64,000 bases of DNA from Azospirillum picis (lineage in GTDB: Bacteria; Pseudomonadota; Alphaproteobacteria; Azospirillales; Azospirillaceae): positions 62,001 through 126,000 of the forward strand of contig NZ_JAGINO010000004.1 of NCBI RefSeq assembly GCF_017876115.1. Direction: 5' to 3'. Below are positions 12,491 to 20,484 of the stretch, one piece after another. The notes beneath the pieces are model-generated. The model was given only the letters and a program-made list of their open reading frames with translations. It made no database searches and was not told where the DNA came from. The first letter of the stretch is position 1. Every line of letters begins with the position of its first letter. Made by a program: the position numbers and the translations under genes.

Positions 12491-12654
12491 CTCCATGTCG
12501 CGCGGCGCGCCTCCGGGCGCTTCGCGCGGCCGATACGGCTTCGCCTGCAGGTTCGTTTGCTCGCACTTCGTCTATCCGTGCCTGGTCATCCGCATCTTTC
12601 AGCCGCAACAGACAGGCGCCGCAAAGGCACCGGACATCCCGAGGGAGATGGGAC

Positions 12655-13563
12655 ATGAAAGCGCAAGCCCAAACCACCACGATGGCGCGTCGGATCATCC
12701 ATGACGATCCGAGCGAGGGCGCCGCGGCGATCATCAAGACGGCGATCATCGAGACGCCGCGGGTGAAGAACGACAACGCGAAGGCCGACCGCGGCCAAGT
12801 GGTGCAGTCGCTCTGCCGCGCCCTGAACATCCTCACGATCCTCGGTGCCCAGGACGGCCCGATGACCCTCACCGAACTGGCCGAGGCCGCGAACCTGTCG
12901 CCTTCGACCACCCATCGCCTGCTGACGACCCTGCAATACGAGCGCTACGTCCGCTTCGACCAGAGCGCGCGCGGCTGGGTGATCGGCGTCCAGGCCTATA
13001 TGACCGGCACCAATTTCCTCAAGACCCGCAACCTCGTCGATGTCGCCCGCCCGCGCATGCGCCGCCTGATGGAGGAGAGCAGCGAGATCGTGAATCTGGC
13101 GGTCGAGGAGAATGGCGAGGCGATCTATCTGGCCCGTGTCGGCGGGCCGCGCGCCGCCCAGGTCGCCATACCCCAGACCGACCGTACGCTCCTGCATTGT
13201 TCCGCCGTCGGCAAGGCGCTGCTCGCCGGCATGACCGAGACCAAGGTGCAGACGATCGTGACCCAGCGCGGCATGCGCCAGTTCACCCGCAGCACCCTGT
13301 CGTCCCTGCCGGCCCTCTATCGCGACCTCTCCCTGGTCCGTACCCGCGGTTACGCGCTCGACCAGGAGGAGCGGGTGTCCGGGCTGCGCTGCATCGCCGC
13401 CCCTATCTTCGATGAGAATTCCCGTGTGATGGGAGCCCTGTCGCTGTCCGGTTCGAGCCGGCGCATCGAGGATGCGCGGGTCCGGGCGTTGGGCGAGATG
13501 GTCAAGCGCGCCGCCGAGGCGGTGACCCTCGAACTGGGGGGCCGGATGCCGGTCGCGAACTGA
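12655..13563 (+). CDS. IclR-family regulator downstream of sucCD
   Basis: A 302-residue regulator with about 40 extra basic residues before the winged helix (VQSLCRALNILTILG, then MTLTELAEAANLSPSTTHRLL). The effector domain contains VEENGEAIYLARVGG, LHCSAVGKALLAGM and RTRGYALDQEERVSGLRCIA. It resembles IclR proteins that respond to glyoxylate or allantoin-type acids (AllR/BhcR style), which suits a location after oxalate genes; the effector is not proven. It lies 164 bp after sucD and is followed by a rho-independent terminator at 13670. Confidence 0.87.
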   Translation: MKAQAQTTTMARRIIHDDPSEGAAAIIKTAIIETPRVKNDNAKADRGQVVQSLCRALNILTILGAQDGPMTLTELAEAANLSPSTTHRLLTTLQYERYVRFDQSARGWVIGVQAYMTGTNFLKTRNLVDVARPRMRRLMEESSEIVNLAVEENGEAIYLARVGGPRAAQVAIPQTDRTLLHCSAVGKALLAGMTETKVQTIVTQRGMRQFTRSTLSSLPALYRDLSLVRTRGYALDQEERVSGLRCIAAPIFDENSRVMGALSLSGSSRRIEDARVRALGEMVKRAAEAVTLELGGRMPVAN

Positions 13564-13669
13564 CGCCCCGAGGCCCCGCAGGCCGCTGCCGGCCGGGGCA
13601 GCCGGGACAACCGACGCCAAGAGCTGACGGCAAGTGGTGCCCGTCGGCGTTTCCTCCCTGGCGCACTCG

Positions 13670-13700
13670 GGCCGCACTCCTCATGGGGTGCGGCCTTTTT
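13670..13700 (+). terminator. Rho-independent terminator after the IclR gene
   Basis: GGCCGCAC pairs perfectly with GTGCGGCC around a ten-base loop and is followed by TTTTT. It sits 107 bp after the regulator stop. Confidence 0.8.
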
Positions 13701-13886
13701 CCTTGGAAAATCGCGGTTTCCACGGAATGGAAAAAGGAGATGAATCCTCGGGCATTCTTGCCGTCGTTATGAGAATTTCTGTCTCGGGAAAGGCGTTCCT
13801 TTCTCATCGGGCGGATGTGTTGTTTTGCATGTTCGCGCTTCTCTCGGAGACTGGCCGTGCTGATCACAGCACGGCCATTTTTTTTC
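13701..13886 (+). ncRNA. Candidate structured small RNA ending in a strong terminator
   Basis: Between two rho-independent terminators lies about 185 bp with no convincing ORF but several hairpins. TGGAAA pairs with TTTCCA near 13704, and GAAAGG-CGTT-CCTTTC is a perfect hairpin at 13788-13803. The segment ends in a perfect 10-bp stem, GGCCGTGCTG-ATCA-CAGCACGGCC (13853-13876), with eight or more T. A terminator here has no protein gene to serve except by read-through, so an independent transcript is likely. I found no clear promoter inside the segment, so tandem termination is the alternative. Confidence 0.45.
13853..13886 (+). terminator. Strong rho-independent terminator
   Basis: A perfect 10-bp GC-rich stem with a 4-base loop (ATCA) is followed by ATTTTTTTTT. 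It is among the best-formed terminators in the window, and nothing but the candidate small RNA precedes it. Confidence 0.9.
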
Positions 13887-13999
13887 GTCTTTTCCATGTG
13901 ATGAAATCGCCTTTGGCGCCATGTTGCCGCGTCCCGGCCGCCGGCGACACAGTGCCCCCTTGCGCCTTCATCGACCACGAACAGCAGGGGACAATCGGA

Positions 14000-14998
14000 A
14001 TGGGCGAAGCGAGAACCATGGTGGCGGTCGAGGTGACCGCGCCCGGCAAGCCGGAGGTGCTGCTGCCGGGGCGCCGCCCGCTCCCCAAACCGTCGGCCGG
14101 AGAGATCCGCATCGCCGTGCAGGCGGCCGGCGTCAACCGGCCGGACGTGCTCCAGCGCCTCGGCAAGTACAACCCGCCGCCGGGGGTTACCGACATCCCC
14201 GGCCTGGAGGTTGCCGGGACGGTCGATGCGTTGGGCGACGGGGTGGAGGGCTGGGCTATCGGCGATCCGATCTGTGCCCTGCTGGCCGGCGGCGGCTACG
14301 CCGAGTACTGCGTGGCTCCGGCCGGCCAGTGCCTCCCGGTCCCTGCTGGCCTGTCGATGGCCGAGGCGGCGGCCCTGCCCGAGACGGCCTTCACCGTCTG
14401 GTCCAACCTGTTCGAGCGCGGCGGCCTCGGACCGGGAGAGGCGCTGCTGGTCCATGGCGGCACGTCCGGCATCGGCACCACCGCGATCCAGCTCGGCACC
14501 GCCTTCGGGGCGCGGGTCTTCGCCACCGCCCGCGGTGCCGACAAGTGCCGGGCCTGCGTCGACCTGGGGGCGGAGCGCGCCATCGATTACGAAACGGAGG
14601 ATTTCGTCGAGGTGGTGAAGGAGGCGACCGGCGGTGCCGGGGTGAATGTCGTGCTCGACATCGTCGGCGGCGATTACGTCGCCCGCAGCATCGACGCCCT
14701 GGCGGTCGAAGGCCGGTACGTCTGCATCGGCTTTGTCCGCGGAGCGACAGCGACGGTGAATTTCTTCCCGGTGATGACGAAGCGCCTGACGCTGACCGGC
14801 TCGACGCTGCGGGCACGGCCGTTGTCCTACAAGACGGCGCTCGCCGGGCAGCTCCGCACCCGCGTCTGGCCGCTGGTCGCCGAAGGCCGCGTGAGGCCGG
14901 TCGTGCACGAGGTCTTCCCGCTGTCCGCCGCCGCCGAAGCCCATCGGCTGATGGAAAGCAACCAGCATGTCGGCAAGATCGTGCTGTCGGTCGGATAG
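14000..14998 (+). CDS. NAD(P)H:quinone oxidoreductase (zinc-independent MDR, PIG3/QOR type)
   Basis: Medium-chain reductase of 332 residues. The catalytic GroES-like half begins MVAVEVTAPGKPEVLL and has AAGVNRPDVLQRLGKYNPPP, typical of TP53I3/QOR enzymes. The Rossmann half has LVHGGTSGIGTTAIQLG (AxxGGxG variant) and IDYETEDF. The zinc-ligand cysteines of alcohol dehydrogenases are absent. AGGGGA lies 9 bases before the ATG at 14000; a second in-frame ATG is at 14018. It starts after a strong terminator, so it is probably its own transcription unit. The natural quinone or enone substrate cannot be inferred. Confidence 0.9.
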   Translation: MGEARTMVAVEVTAPGKPEVLLPGRRPLPKPSAGEIRIAVQAAGVNRPDVLQRLGKYNPPPGVTDIPGLEVAGTVDALGDGVEGWAIGDPICALLAGGGYAEYCVAPAGQCLPVPAGLSMAEAAALPETAFTVWSNLFERGGLGPGEALLVHGGTSGIGTTAIQLGTAFGARVFATARGADKCRACVDLGAERAIDYETEDFVEVVKEATGGAGVNVVLDIVGGDYVARSIDALAVEGRYVCIGFVRGATATVNFFPVMTKRLTLTGSTLRARPLSYKTALAGQLRTRVWPLVAEGRVRPVVHEVFPLSAAAEAHRLMESNQHVGKIVLSVG

Positions 14999-15037
14999 GC
15001 CGCAGGCCCGCCTGCCGGTGTGGGCGGGGAGAGGCCG

Positions 15038-16483
15038 TCAGTCCAGCATCGGCAGGCCGGTTTCGATCCGCACCAGGGCGGCCAGCAGCGGGGCGCCGAT
15101 GTCGCGGCGGACGAAGTTGCTGGCCTTCTCCGATGCGTTGATCGCCTGCTGGAAGCTCCGCCGCCAGCGGTCGTCGTTGTAGAAGACCTTCTCCGCCCGC
15201 GCCTTCTGGGCCAGCAGGCCGGGCCGGCGGCCGGCGGAATCGTTCGCCAGCTTGGTCAGGCGGTTCATCAGTTCGTTGGCGGTGGCCGGCTCGCCGCGCT
15301 TCATCGCGGCGTCGATCAGTTCGGCATAGGCCTCGCCGCGCGTGTCGAGGTCCGGCACCTGCTCGGCATAGTCGGTCGCCATGGCCATCTCCCCGCGCCG
15401 GCCGAGGCGGCCGAGCACGGCGGGGATCGTCCAGGGGTTCTCGTCCTGCACCGTGTTGAGCAGCCCCAGCGCGAGCTTGGGATCGCCGAGGTCGGCGGCG
15501 GCGACCGCCAGTTCCGGGGGGCAGCAGTCGCCCTTGGTGTCCTTGAACTTCGAGAACTGGGTTTCCACGGTGTTGAGGAAGAGGGTGCGCGCCTGCGCCT
15601 CCTTGCCGGCGCGCATCAGCGTCTGCGCGACGAGCCCGAGCTCCCAGCTACAGTTGTGGCTGGCGGCGTAGCTCTTCGCCTCGTCGGCCAGTGCGCTGGT
15701 CAATGCGGAATCGCCGCGCCAGGCGGCCGCCTTGGCGATGTCGGCGAGGTTGTAGATGCGGGTCGAGCAGTCGTTGATCTGACGGGTGATTTCGAGGGCG
15801 AGCGGAGTCTGCCCCATCAGGGACAGCGCGCGGGCGACGAACAGGTCCTCGCCCGAGCTGTCGGCCACCCCGCCGCGCCGAACCGCGCTGACGAAGGGCG
15901 CCACGATCTCCTTGGCGCGGCCGGGATCGCCAAGCTGCTGGTAGGCGACAGCCAGCGACAGCCAGTCCCAGCGGGCGGCGGTGATCGGCGTCTCGACGGG
16001 GGGCAGCATCTCGCCGACGCGGTGGAGGAAGCACAGGCTGGTCATCGGATCGTTGCAGACCAGCGCGCGGATGCGCGAGCGGAACTCGAAGAAGTCGAAG
16101 TCGCCGACGAACTGGTTGGTGACGAGCTGCACCGCCAGCGCGCTGTCGGGATACTTCGTCACGATCTCGTTGAACAGCTTGTCCGCCTCCTTCAGAAGGC
16201 GGGCCTCCTCGGCGCTGTCATAGGTGTTGTCGGCTTGGCGGATGAGCTGCAGCGCCTGCACGAACAGCCGGTTGGCCGGGCCGGGCGTGCCGGCGAGCGG
16301 CTGGTCTGCGCCGCCGCCATCCTGCCCGTCTCCGTCCTGCCCGCTCCCGTTCTGCCCGGTGCCGCCCGGCGCGGCATCCTGCGCCGGCACGGGGCTGGTC
16401 GCGAGGGCCGTCGACAGCAGCAGGACGGCGGCGACGCAGACGGTACGGACGAGCGCGAGGGCGCGGGCAGGGGCGGGGGCCAT
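15038..16483 (-). CDS. Exported helical-repeat (TPR-like) protein, unknown function
   Basis: A 481-residue protein with a clear Sec signal peptide (LVRTVCVAAVLLLSTALA, cleavage near AQDA), a Gly/Gln/Asp-rich linker to about residue 60, then repeated pairs of amphipathic helices with TPR-like spacing (LADIAKAAAWRG, LVAQTLMRAGKEAQARTLF, LAVAAADLGDPKLALGLLN). Five Cys in the mature part may form disulfides. It begins 12 bp after the BON lipoprotein stop, so the two are co-transcribed and likely act together in the periplasm. I do not recognise a named family. Confidence 0.8.
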   Translation of the reverse strand: MAPAPARALALVRTVCVAAVLLLSTALATSPVPAQDAAPGGTGQNGSGQDGDGQDGGGADQPLAGTPGPANRLFVQALQLIRQADNTYDSAEEARLLKEADKLFNEIVTKYPDSALAVQLVTNQFVGDFDFFEFRSRIRALVCNDPMTSLCFLHRVGEMLPPVETPITAARWDWLSLAVAYQQLGDPGRAKEIVAPFVSAVRRGGVADSSGEDLFVARALSLMGQTPLALEITRQINDCSTRIYNLADIAKAAAWRGDSALTSALADEAKSYAASHNCSWELGLVAQTLMRAGKEAQARTLFLNTVETQFSKFKDTKGDCCPPELAVAAADLGDPKLALGLLNTVQDENPWTIPAVLGRLGRRGEMAMATDYAEQVPDLDTRGEAYAELIDAAMKRGEPATANELMNRLTKLANDSAGRRPGLLAQKARAEKVFYNDDRWRRSFQQAINASEKASNFVRRDIGAPLLAALVRIETGLPMLD

Positions 16484-16495
16484 GGCGGTTGGACT

Positions 16496-17095
16496 TCAAC
16501 CCTGGAGGTTGGAAAGCAGTTGGACGTAGCTGACGACGCGTTGCACCTTGGGGACCGACCGCGCGTGCTGGACCACCCGGTCCAGCTCCGCCTGCGAAGC
16601 GGCCACTCCCATCAGATAGACAACGCCATCGACAGTATCGATGCTGTAGTTCTGGCTATGAATGTTCGCGTCGAAAGTGATGCGGCTTCGCAGTTGAGTC
16701 GAAATCCAGGTGTCGGTTGCGCTGTCGAGCAGGCTCGATCCATTGTCGATCTGGATTTCATTGATGACTTCCTTGACGCCGGGCGCCTGCCAGGTGAGCC
16801 GAACCGCATCCAGGCGCATCTGCGGATCCGCGGCCCGGCCGGTCAGAAGGACGCGCCCCTGGTCGACGGTGAGGCCGATCCGGTTGGTCATGTCGAGGGA
16901 GTGCTGGACCCACAGGTGGTTGATACGGGCACGGATTTCGGTATCGCTGACGAAGCCGCCGAACCCGCGTTCCTGCGTCGCCACGACGGCGGCGCCGCCG
17001 GCGGTTCCCAGAACCAGCGGCGCGCAGCCCGCCAGCGGCAGACCGGCCGCGCAGGCAAGGCCGAGCAATGTCCAAAGGCGGCTCAAACCCGTCAC
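16496..17095 (-). CDS. BON-domain lipoprotein (OsmY/DolP-like)
   Basis: A 199-residue predicted lipoprotein. GGGGGAGG sits 6 bases before a GTG start at 17095 (VTGLSRLW), giving a signal peptide with lipobox LAGC at about residue 21. Two BON domains follow (about 45-115: EIRARINHLWVQ...GRVLLTGRA; about 120-195: WISTQLRSRITF...GVVYLMGVA). This matches E. coli DolP/YraP, an outer-membrane lipoprotein binding anionic lipids and important for envelope integrity and amidase activation. It is notable that an amidase gene lies directly upstream on the same strand. A longer open frame to 17461 lacks a ribosome site. Confidence 0.88.
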   Translation of the reverse strand: MTGLSRLWTLLGLACAAGLPLAGCAPLVLGTAGGAAVVATQERGFGGFVSDTEIRARINHLWVQHSLDMTNRIGLTVDQGRVLLTGRAADPQMRLDAVRLTWQAPGVKEVINEIQIDNGSSLLDSATDTWISTQLRSRITFDANIHSQNYSIDTVDGVVYLMGVAASQAELDRVVQHARSVPKVQRVVSYVQLLSNLQG

Positions 17096-17315
17096 AGCGT
17101 GCCTCCCCCTGCCAGCGTGCGGAACGCGCGGCGGACGCGGCGCGCGGCCGGAAAAAGTCACGGCGGAACGGGGTTTGCAACGGGGAATTTCGAGGCTCTC
17201 GCCAGTCATCATCGATTTGTCCCGAGGTGATGCACGGATGTTGCAGTTGCTGCGGCTGCGAAGGGCTTTCCACCGCTGTTGCGGCGGCCGGCCCCCGCAC
17301 AGTTTCGGGACGAAA

Positions 17316-18278
17316 TCAGGCGAAAGCTGGGCTGGAAAGGACCTTGGCGATTTCCCGCCCGAGGATGCGGGCGACCACGCGCCGGGCCGCCGGATCGCAG
17401 AGGATCTCCTCGTCCCGCGGATTGGACAGGAAGCCGGTTTCGACCAGGACCGACGGCACATCAGGCGCCTTCAGGACGGCGAAATTGGCGGCACGCATCG
17501 GGTTTTCCAACAGATGCAGCTCCCGGCCGGCGCCCTCGACCAGCAACTGGCGGGCAGCCAGCGAGGCGGTGCGGGTATGCCGTGCCGTCAGGTCCAGCAG
17601 GATGTCCTTCAGGACCCTGCTGCCGGCCGCGCCCGGCTTGCCGAAGCGGTCGGCCTGGTTCTCTTGCTGGGCGAGCCTCGACGCGAACGCGTCGGAGGCC
17701 TTTTCGGACAGGATGTAAGCCGACAGCCCGCGGGCGTCGGCCGTGGGGGCGCTGTCCGCATGAATGGACACGAACAGGTCCGCCCCGGCTTCGCGCGCCA
17801 GCGCCACCCGCTCGTCGAGCGCCAGGAACCGGTCGTCCTGTCTGGTCATTCTGGCGGCGACGCCGTGACGGTCCGCCAGCGCGCGGGCCGTCTCCCGGGC
17901 GATGTCGAGCGTGACGTCCTTCTCGAAGGTCCCCCGCGTGCCGATGGCCCCCGGGTCGTTGCCGCCATGGCCGGGGTCGAGCATCACCAGGCGGCGGGCG
18001 TTTGCTGGAGACTCCGGCTTGCGGTCGGGGCGCCGCTGCGCCGCGAGGGCTGCCCCCGACCGCAGCGGCTGGGCCAGCGCCAGCCCGGCCACTCCGAAGC
18101 CGGTCAGCCAGAGCTTGCCGAGACCGAGCACCGCCCGCCGGTCAACGGCGGTGGCGCTGGCACTGGCGACCGTGGCAAGGGGGGCGGGAACACTGGCCGG
18201 AACGCCGGACGGATCTAGGGACGGATCTGGGGCCGGATCGGTCGCCGTTGCGGCGGCAGGGTCCGTGTCGGGGTCCAT
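17316..18278 (-). CDS. Tat-exported N-acetylmuramoyl-L-alanine amidase (AmiA/B/C type)
   Basis: Peptidoglycan amidase (Amidase_3), about 320 residues. The zinc site is visible: DPGHGGNDPG, the Glu in GTFEKDVTLDIA, SIHAD, and the catalytic Glu in VETGFLSNPRDE. The N-terminus is rich in Pro/Asp/Ala, and then DRRAVLGLGKLWLTGFGVAGLALA looks like a twin-arginine signal, as in E. coli AmiA and AmiC. There is no AMIN domain. I prefer the ATG at 18278; an open GTG start at 18344 would add 22 residues, and neither has a strong ribosome site. Its product splits septal wall during division and may cooperate with the neighbouring BON lipoprotein. Confidence 0.88.
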   Translation of the reverse strand: MDPDTDPAAATATDPAPDPSLDPSGVPASVPAPLATVASASATAVDRRAVLGLGKLWLTGFGVAGLALAQPLRSGAALAAQRRPDRKPESPANARRLVMLDPGHGGNDPGAIGTRGTFEKDVTLDIARETARALADRHGVAARMTRQDDRFLALDERVALAREAGADLFVSIHADSAPTADARGLSAYILSEKASDAFASRLAQQENQADRFGKPGAAGSRVLKDILLDLTARHTRTASLAARQLLVEGAGRELHLLENPMRAANFAVLKAPDVPSVLVETGFLSNPRDEEILCDPAARRVVARILGREIAKVLSSPAFA

Positions 18279-18570
18279 GACGAAAAGCACCGCGCGGGAG
18301 GAGAGGTCAAACAGGGGGCGCCAGTGGGCAGGGCCGCAAGGCACCCTCGCTCAGTCGGTTCACGTTAACCAATGCGTCAGCGAAAAAGTATTGTCAAGGC
18401 CGCGCAGATTACCATCCCTGAATATTTGTGATCCTCCGCTAACCGAGTCAGACTTGAACTGACGAGGATTCAACAGATTTTAATGGTTGCTTGGTGACCG
18501 AAGCCATTTGGTTGCTTGATGACGGATTGGGAAAGCGCTAAAATTTAGCGATCCAGCTCGGGAGGTGTCG
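18279..18570. promoter_or_regulatory. Divergent intergenic region with direct repeats and a hairpin
   Basis: This gap between the amidase gene and the small-protein gene contains two direct repeats, TGGTTGCTTGGTGACCG (18484-18500) and TGGTTGCTTGATGACGG (18509-18525), which match at 15 of 17 positions with a 25-bp period. It also has a nested inverted repeat ATCCTC...GTCAG-N7-CTGAC...GAGGAT at about 18430-18468. The direct repeats lie 46-87 bp before the small gene and may be an activator or repressor site. Confidence 0.4.
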
Positions 18571-18738
18571 ATGTTGAGAAAAGCCTTGTTCAACATCATC
18601 CGGCAAGAGCAGCGCGAAGTTGAGGACAAGCTCGAGCGCGAAGAACAGCAGCCGAGCCCCGACGCCCGCCGGATCGTCGGCCTGCGCCAGGAAGCGAGCA
18701 GCCTGCGCCGCGAACTGGAACATTTCAACGACGTCTGA
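18571..18738 (+). CDS. Small charged coiled-coil protein, 55 residues, unknown function
   Basis: A short gene with a strong ribosome site (GGAGG, 5 bases before ATG) and a terminator 57 bp after its stop. The product begins MLRKALFNIIRQEQREVEDK and is almost entirely helical, rich in Glu/Arg/Gln, with a Pro-Ser-Pro break at about residue 29 between two helices. It is similar in size and character to SlyX/DUF465-type small helical proteins, but I cannot assign it. Independent promoter region, ribosome site and terminator make expression likely. Confidence 0.7.
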   Translation: MLRKALFNIIRQEQREVEDKLEREEQQPSPDARRIVGLRQEASSLRRELEHFNDV

Positions 18739-18794
18739 GATGCCGGTTCCGCACCGGCAGCCTTGAGCCGAACTTGATCGCATGAATGGTCGAG

Positions 18795-18834
18795 CCCTCT
18801 CCCCACGGCAAGCCGGGGAGGGGGTTTTTATTTT
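18795..18834 (+). terminator. Rho-independent terminator of the 55-residue gene
   Basis: CCCTCTCCCC pairs with GGGGAGGGGG (one wobble) around ACGGCAAGCC, followed by TTTTTATTTT. It ends transcription before the convergent gene at 18910. Confidence 0.85.
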
Positions 18835-18909
18835 ATCGCCGGAAGCGCAGGCGGGGGATGGCGGCGGAGACGCGGGGCGCCCCCGCGGAGGTCCTGCCCG
18901 GGCATAGGC

Positions 18910-19296
18910 CTACTCCAGCTTGACGTAGCCGCGCTCGATCACCCGCTCGGCGGCCTCGTAGACCGCCAGCATTTCCTCGTAGGCCGACCGCAGCCGGGCA
19001 AGCTCGGCGACGGCCTTGGGATCGGGATGCCGGGCTTCGGAGGCCGACAGGCCGGCGCGGATATAGTCGGCGCGCAACTCGGCCACCCGCACCGCCATGC
19101 GCAGGATCGACTGCCGGTTCAGGTTCGGCAGTTCCCGCCCGATGACCTCGCAATTGGCTTCGAGGATCGCGGCGTCCATGTTCTCCAGGAAATGGCGGAT
19201 GCGCTGGCTGCGGCTGCTGTCGGCGGCGTCGGCCGTCAGCAGCTTGTCGACCTTGCCCTTGCTGTATTCGCCGATGATCTTGCCGCCGCCTGTCAT
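18910..19296 (-). CDS. Conserved-looking hypothetical helical protein, 128 residues
   Basis: Starts MTGGGKIIGEYSKGKVDKLL and continues as amphipathic helices rich in Ala, Glu and Arg (ILRMAVRVAELRADYIRAGL, ARLRSAYEEMLAVYEAAERV). No signal peptide, membrane segment or recognised motif. Codon usage follows the GC-rich third-position pattern of its neighbours, which supports that it is a real gene. The ribosome site is weak. Function unknown. Confidence 0.6.
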   Translation of the reverse strand: MTGGGKIIGEYSKGKVDKLLTADAADSSRSQRIRHFLENMDAAILEANCEVIGRELPNLNRQSILRMAVRVAELRADYIRAGLSASEARHPDPKAVAELARLRSAYEEMLAVYEAAERVIERGYVKLE

Positions 19297-19506
19297 GGGT
19301 GAGCCTGCCTTGCAGTGGGATCGGGGTGGCGGACCGGGACCGCCGGCGGGGATTGTCGCACCGCCGGGCTGCCGGCGCCAAGGGCGCCGTGTTGCCGGTT
19401 GAGCCGCGGATGAAGGCAGACCTACACATGAAGCATATGCAACGCCGCAACGATCGTGCTAGGGAAGCCTCCCCCTTTTCATGCTGTACGTCATGGTGGA
19501 CGCGCA

Positions 19507-20373
19507 ATGTCTGAGACCGGCTCCGACTATATTCTGACCATTTCCTGCCCCGATACCGTCGGCATCGTCTACGCGGTGTCCGGCTTCCTTGCGGAGCGGA
19601 GCTGCAACATCATCGACAGCGCCCAGTTCGGCGACCGGATCTCGGGGCTGTTCTTCCTGCGCATCAGCTTCAATGCCGGTGCCGCCGGCCCGTCCCAGGC
19701 GCAGCTCGAAGCCGATTTCGCCGCCCAGGTGGCGGAGCGCTTCGCGATGACCTGGAAGCTGCACGATGCCCGGCGCCGCCCGCGCGTGCTGATCATGGTG
19801 TCGAAGTTCGGCCATTGCCTGAACGACCTGCTGTACCGGTACCGCACCGGCTACCTGCCGATCGAGATCCCGGCGATCGTCTCCAACCACCGGGATTTCT
19901 ACCAGTTGGCCGCCTGGCACAACATCCCGTTCCACCATCTGCCCGTCGGCCCTGAAAACAAGGCGCAGCAGGAAGCGCGCCTGCTGGAGATCGTCGAGGA
20001 GGAGAAGGTCGATCTGGTGGTGCTCGCCCGCTACATGCAGGTGCTCTCGAAGGCGCTGTGCGAGCGGATGGCCGGCCGGGTCATCAACATCCACCACAGC
20101 TTCCTGCCGAGCTTCAAGGGCGCCAAGCCCTATCACCAGGCCCACGCCCGCGGCGTGAAGCTGATCGGCGCCACCGCCCACTACGTGACCTCGAACCTCG
20201 ACGAGGGGCCGATCATCGAGCAGGAGGCCGAGCGCGTCGACCATACGATGACGCCCGACGACCTGGTGGCCATCGGGCGTGATATCGAGAACATCGTGCT
20301 GGCCCGTGCCGTCCGTTTCCATGTGGAGCAGCGGGTGCTCCTGAACGGCAACAAGACGGTGGTTTTCCGCTGA
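19507..20373 (+). CDS. purU: Formyltetrahydrofolate deformylase
   Basis: Hydrolyses 10-formyl-THF to formate and THF, balancing the C1 pool. It has 288 residues. An N-terminal ACT domain (about 1-85: LTISCPDTVGIVYAVSGFL) precedes the formyltransferase-like hydrolase domain with VSNHRDF, INIHHSFLPSFKGAKPYHQA, GATAHYV and LDEGPIIEQE, which holds the catalytic Asn-His-Asp set. The ATG at 19507 matches the family start. In a genome that makes formate from oxalate, PurU could also work on formate-derived C1 units, but a housekeeping role is equally likely. Confidence 0.95.
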   Translation: MSETGSDYILTISCPDTVGIVYAVSGFLAERSCNIIDSAQFGDRISGLFFLRISFNAGAAGPSQAQLEADFAAQVAERFAMTWKLHDARRRPRVLIMVSKFGHCLNDLLYRYRTGYLPIEIPAIVSNHRDFYQLAAWHNIPFHHLPVGPENKAQQEARLLEIVEEEKVDLVVLARYMQVLSKALCERMAGRVINIHHSFLPSFKGAKPYHQAHARGVKLIGATAHYVTSNLDEGPIIEQEAERVDHTMTPDDLVAIGRDIENIVLARAVRFHVEQRVLLNGNKTVVFR

Positions 20374-20450
20374 CCGGCGCAAGCCGGTCGTACTCCTCTG
20401 GCCCCGGCGCAAGCCGGTCGTACTCCTCTGGCCCCGGCGCCAGCCTGTCG
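20374..20450. repeat. 30-bp direct tandem repeat after purU (about 2.5 copies)
   Basis: CCGGCGCAAGCCGGTCGTAC and the following ten bases repeat with an exact 30-bp period at 20374 and 20404; a partial, diverged third copy starts at 20434. Each copy contains the small palindrome CCGGCGCAAGCCGG. It lies entirely between the convergent purU and phyR genes and may act as a terminator or be a small intergenic repeat. Confidence 0.75.
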
Positions 20451-20484
20451 CTTTACGCCGCCCCTGCGGGCCGGTCGCGGCCCC

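Noticed and set aside
18430..18468. tRNA-like T-arm (GTCAG-TTCAAGT-CTGAC on the minus strand) as an attachment-site remnant
   Set aside because: Only the T-arm resembles a tRNA; no acceptor, anticodon or D arm can be paired upstream, and no integrase gene is near.
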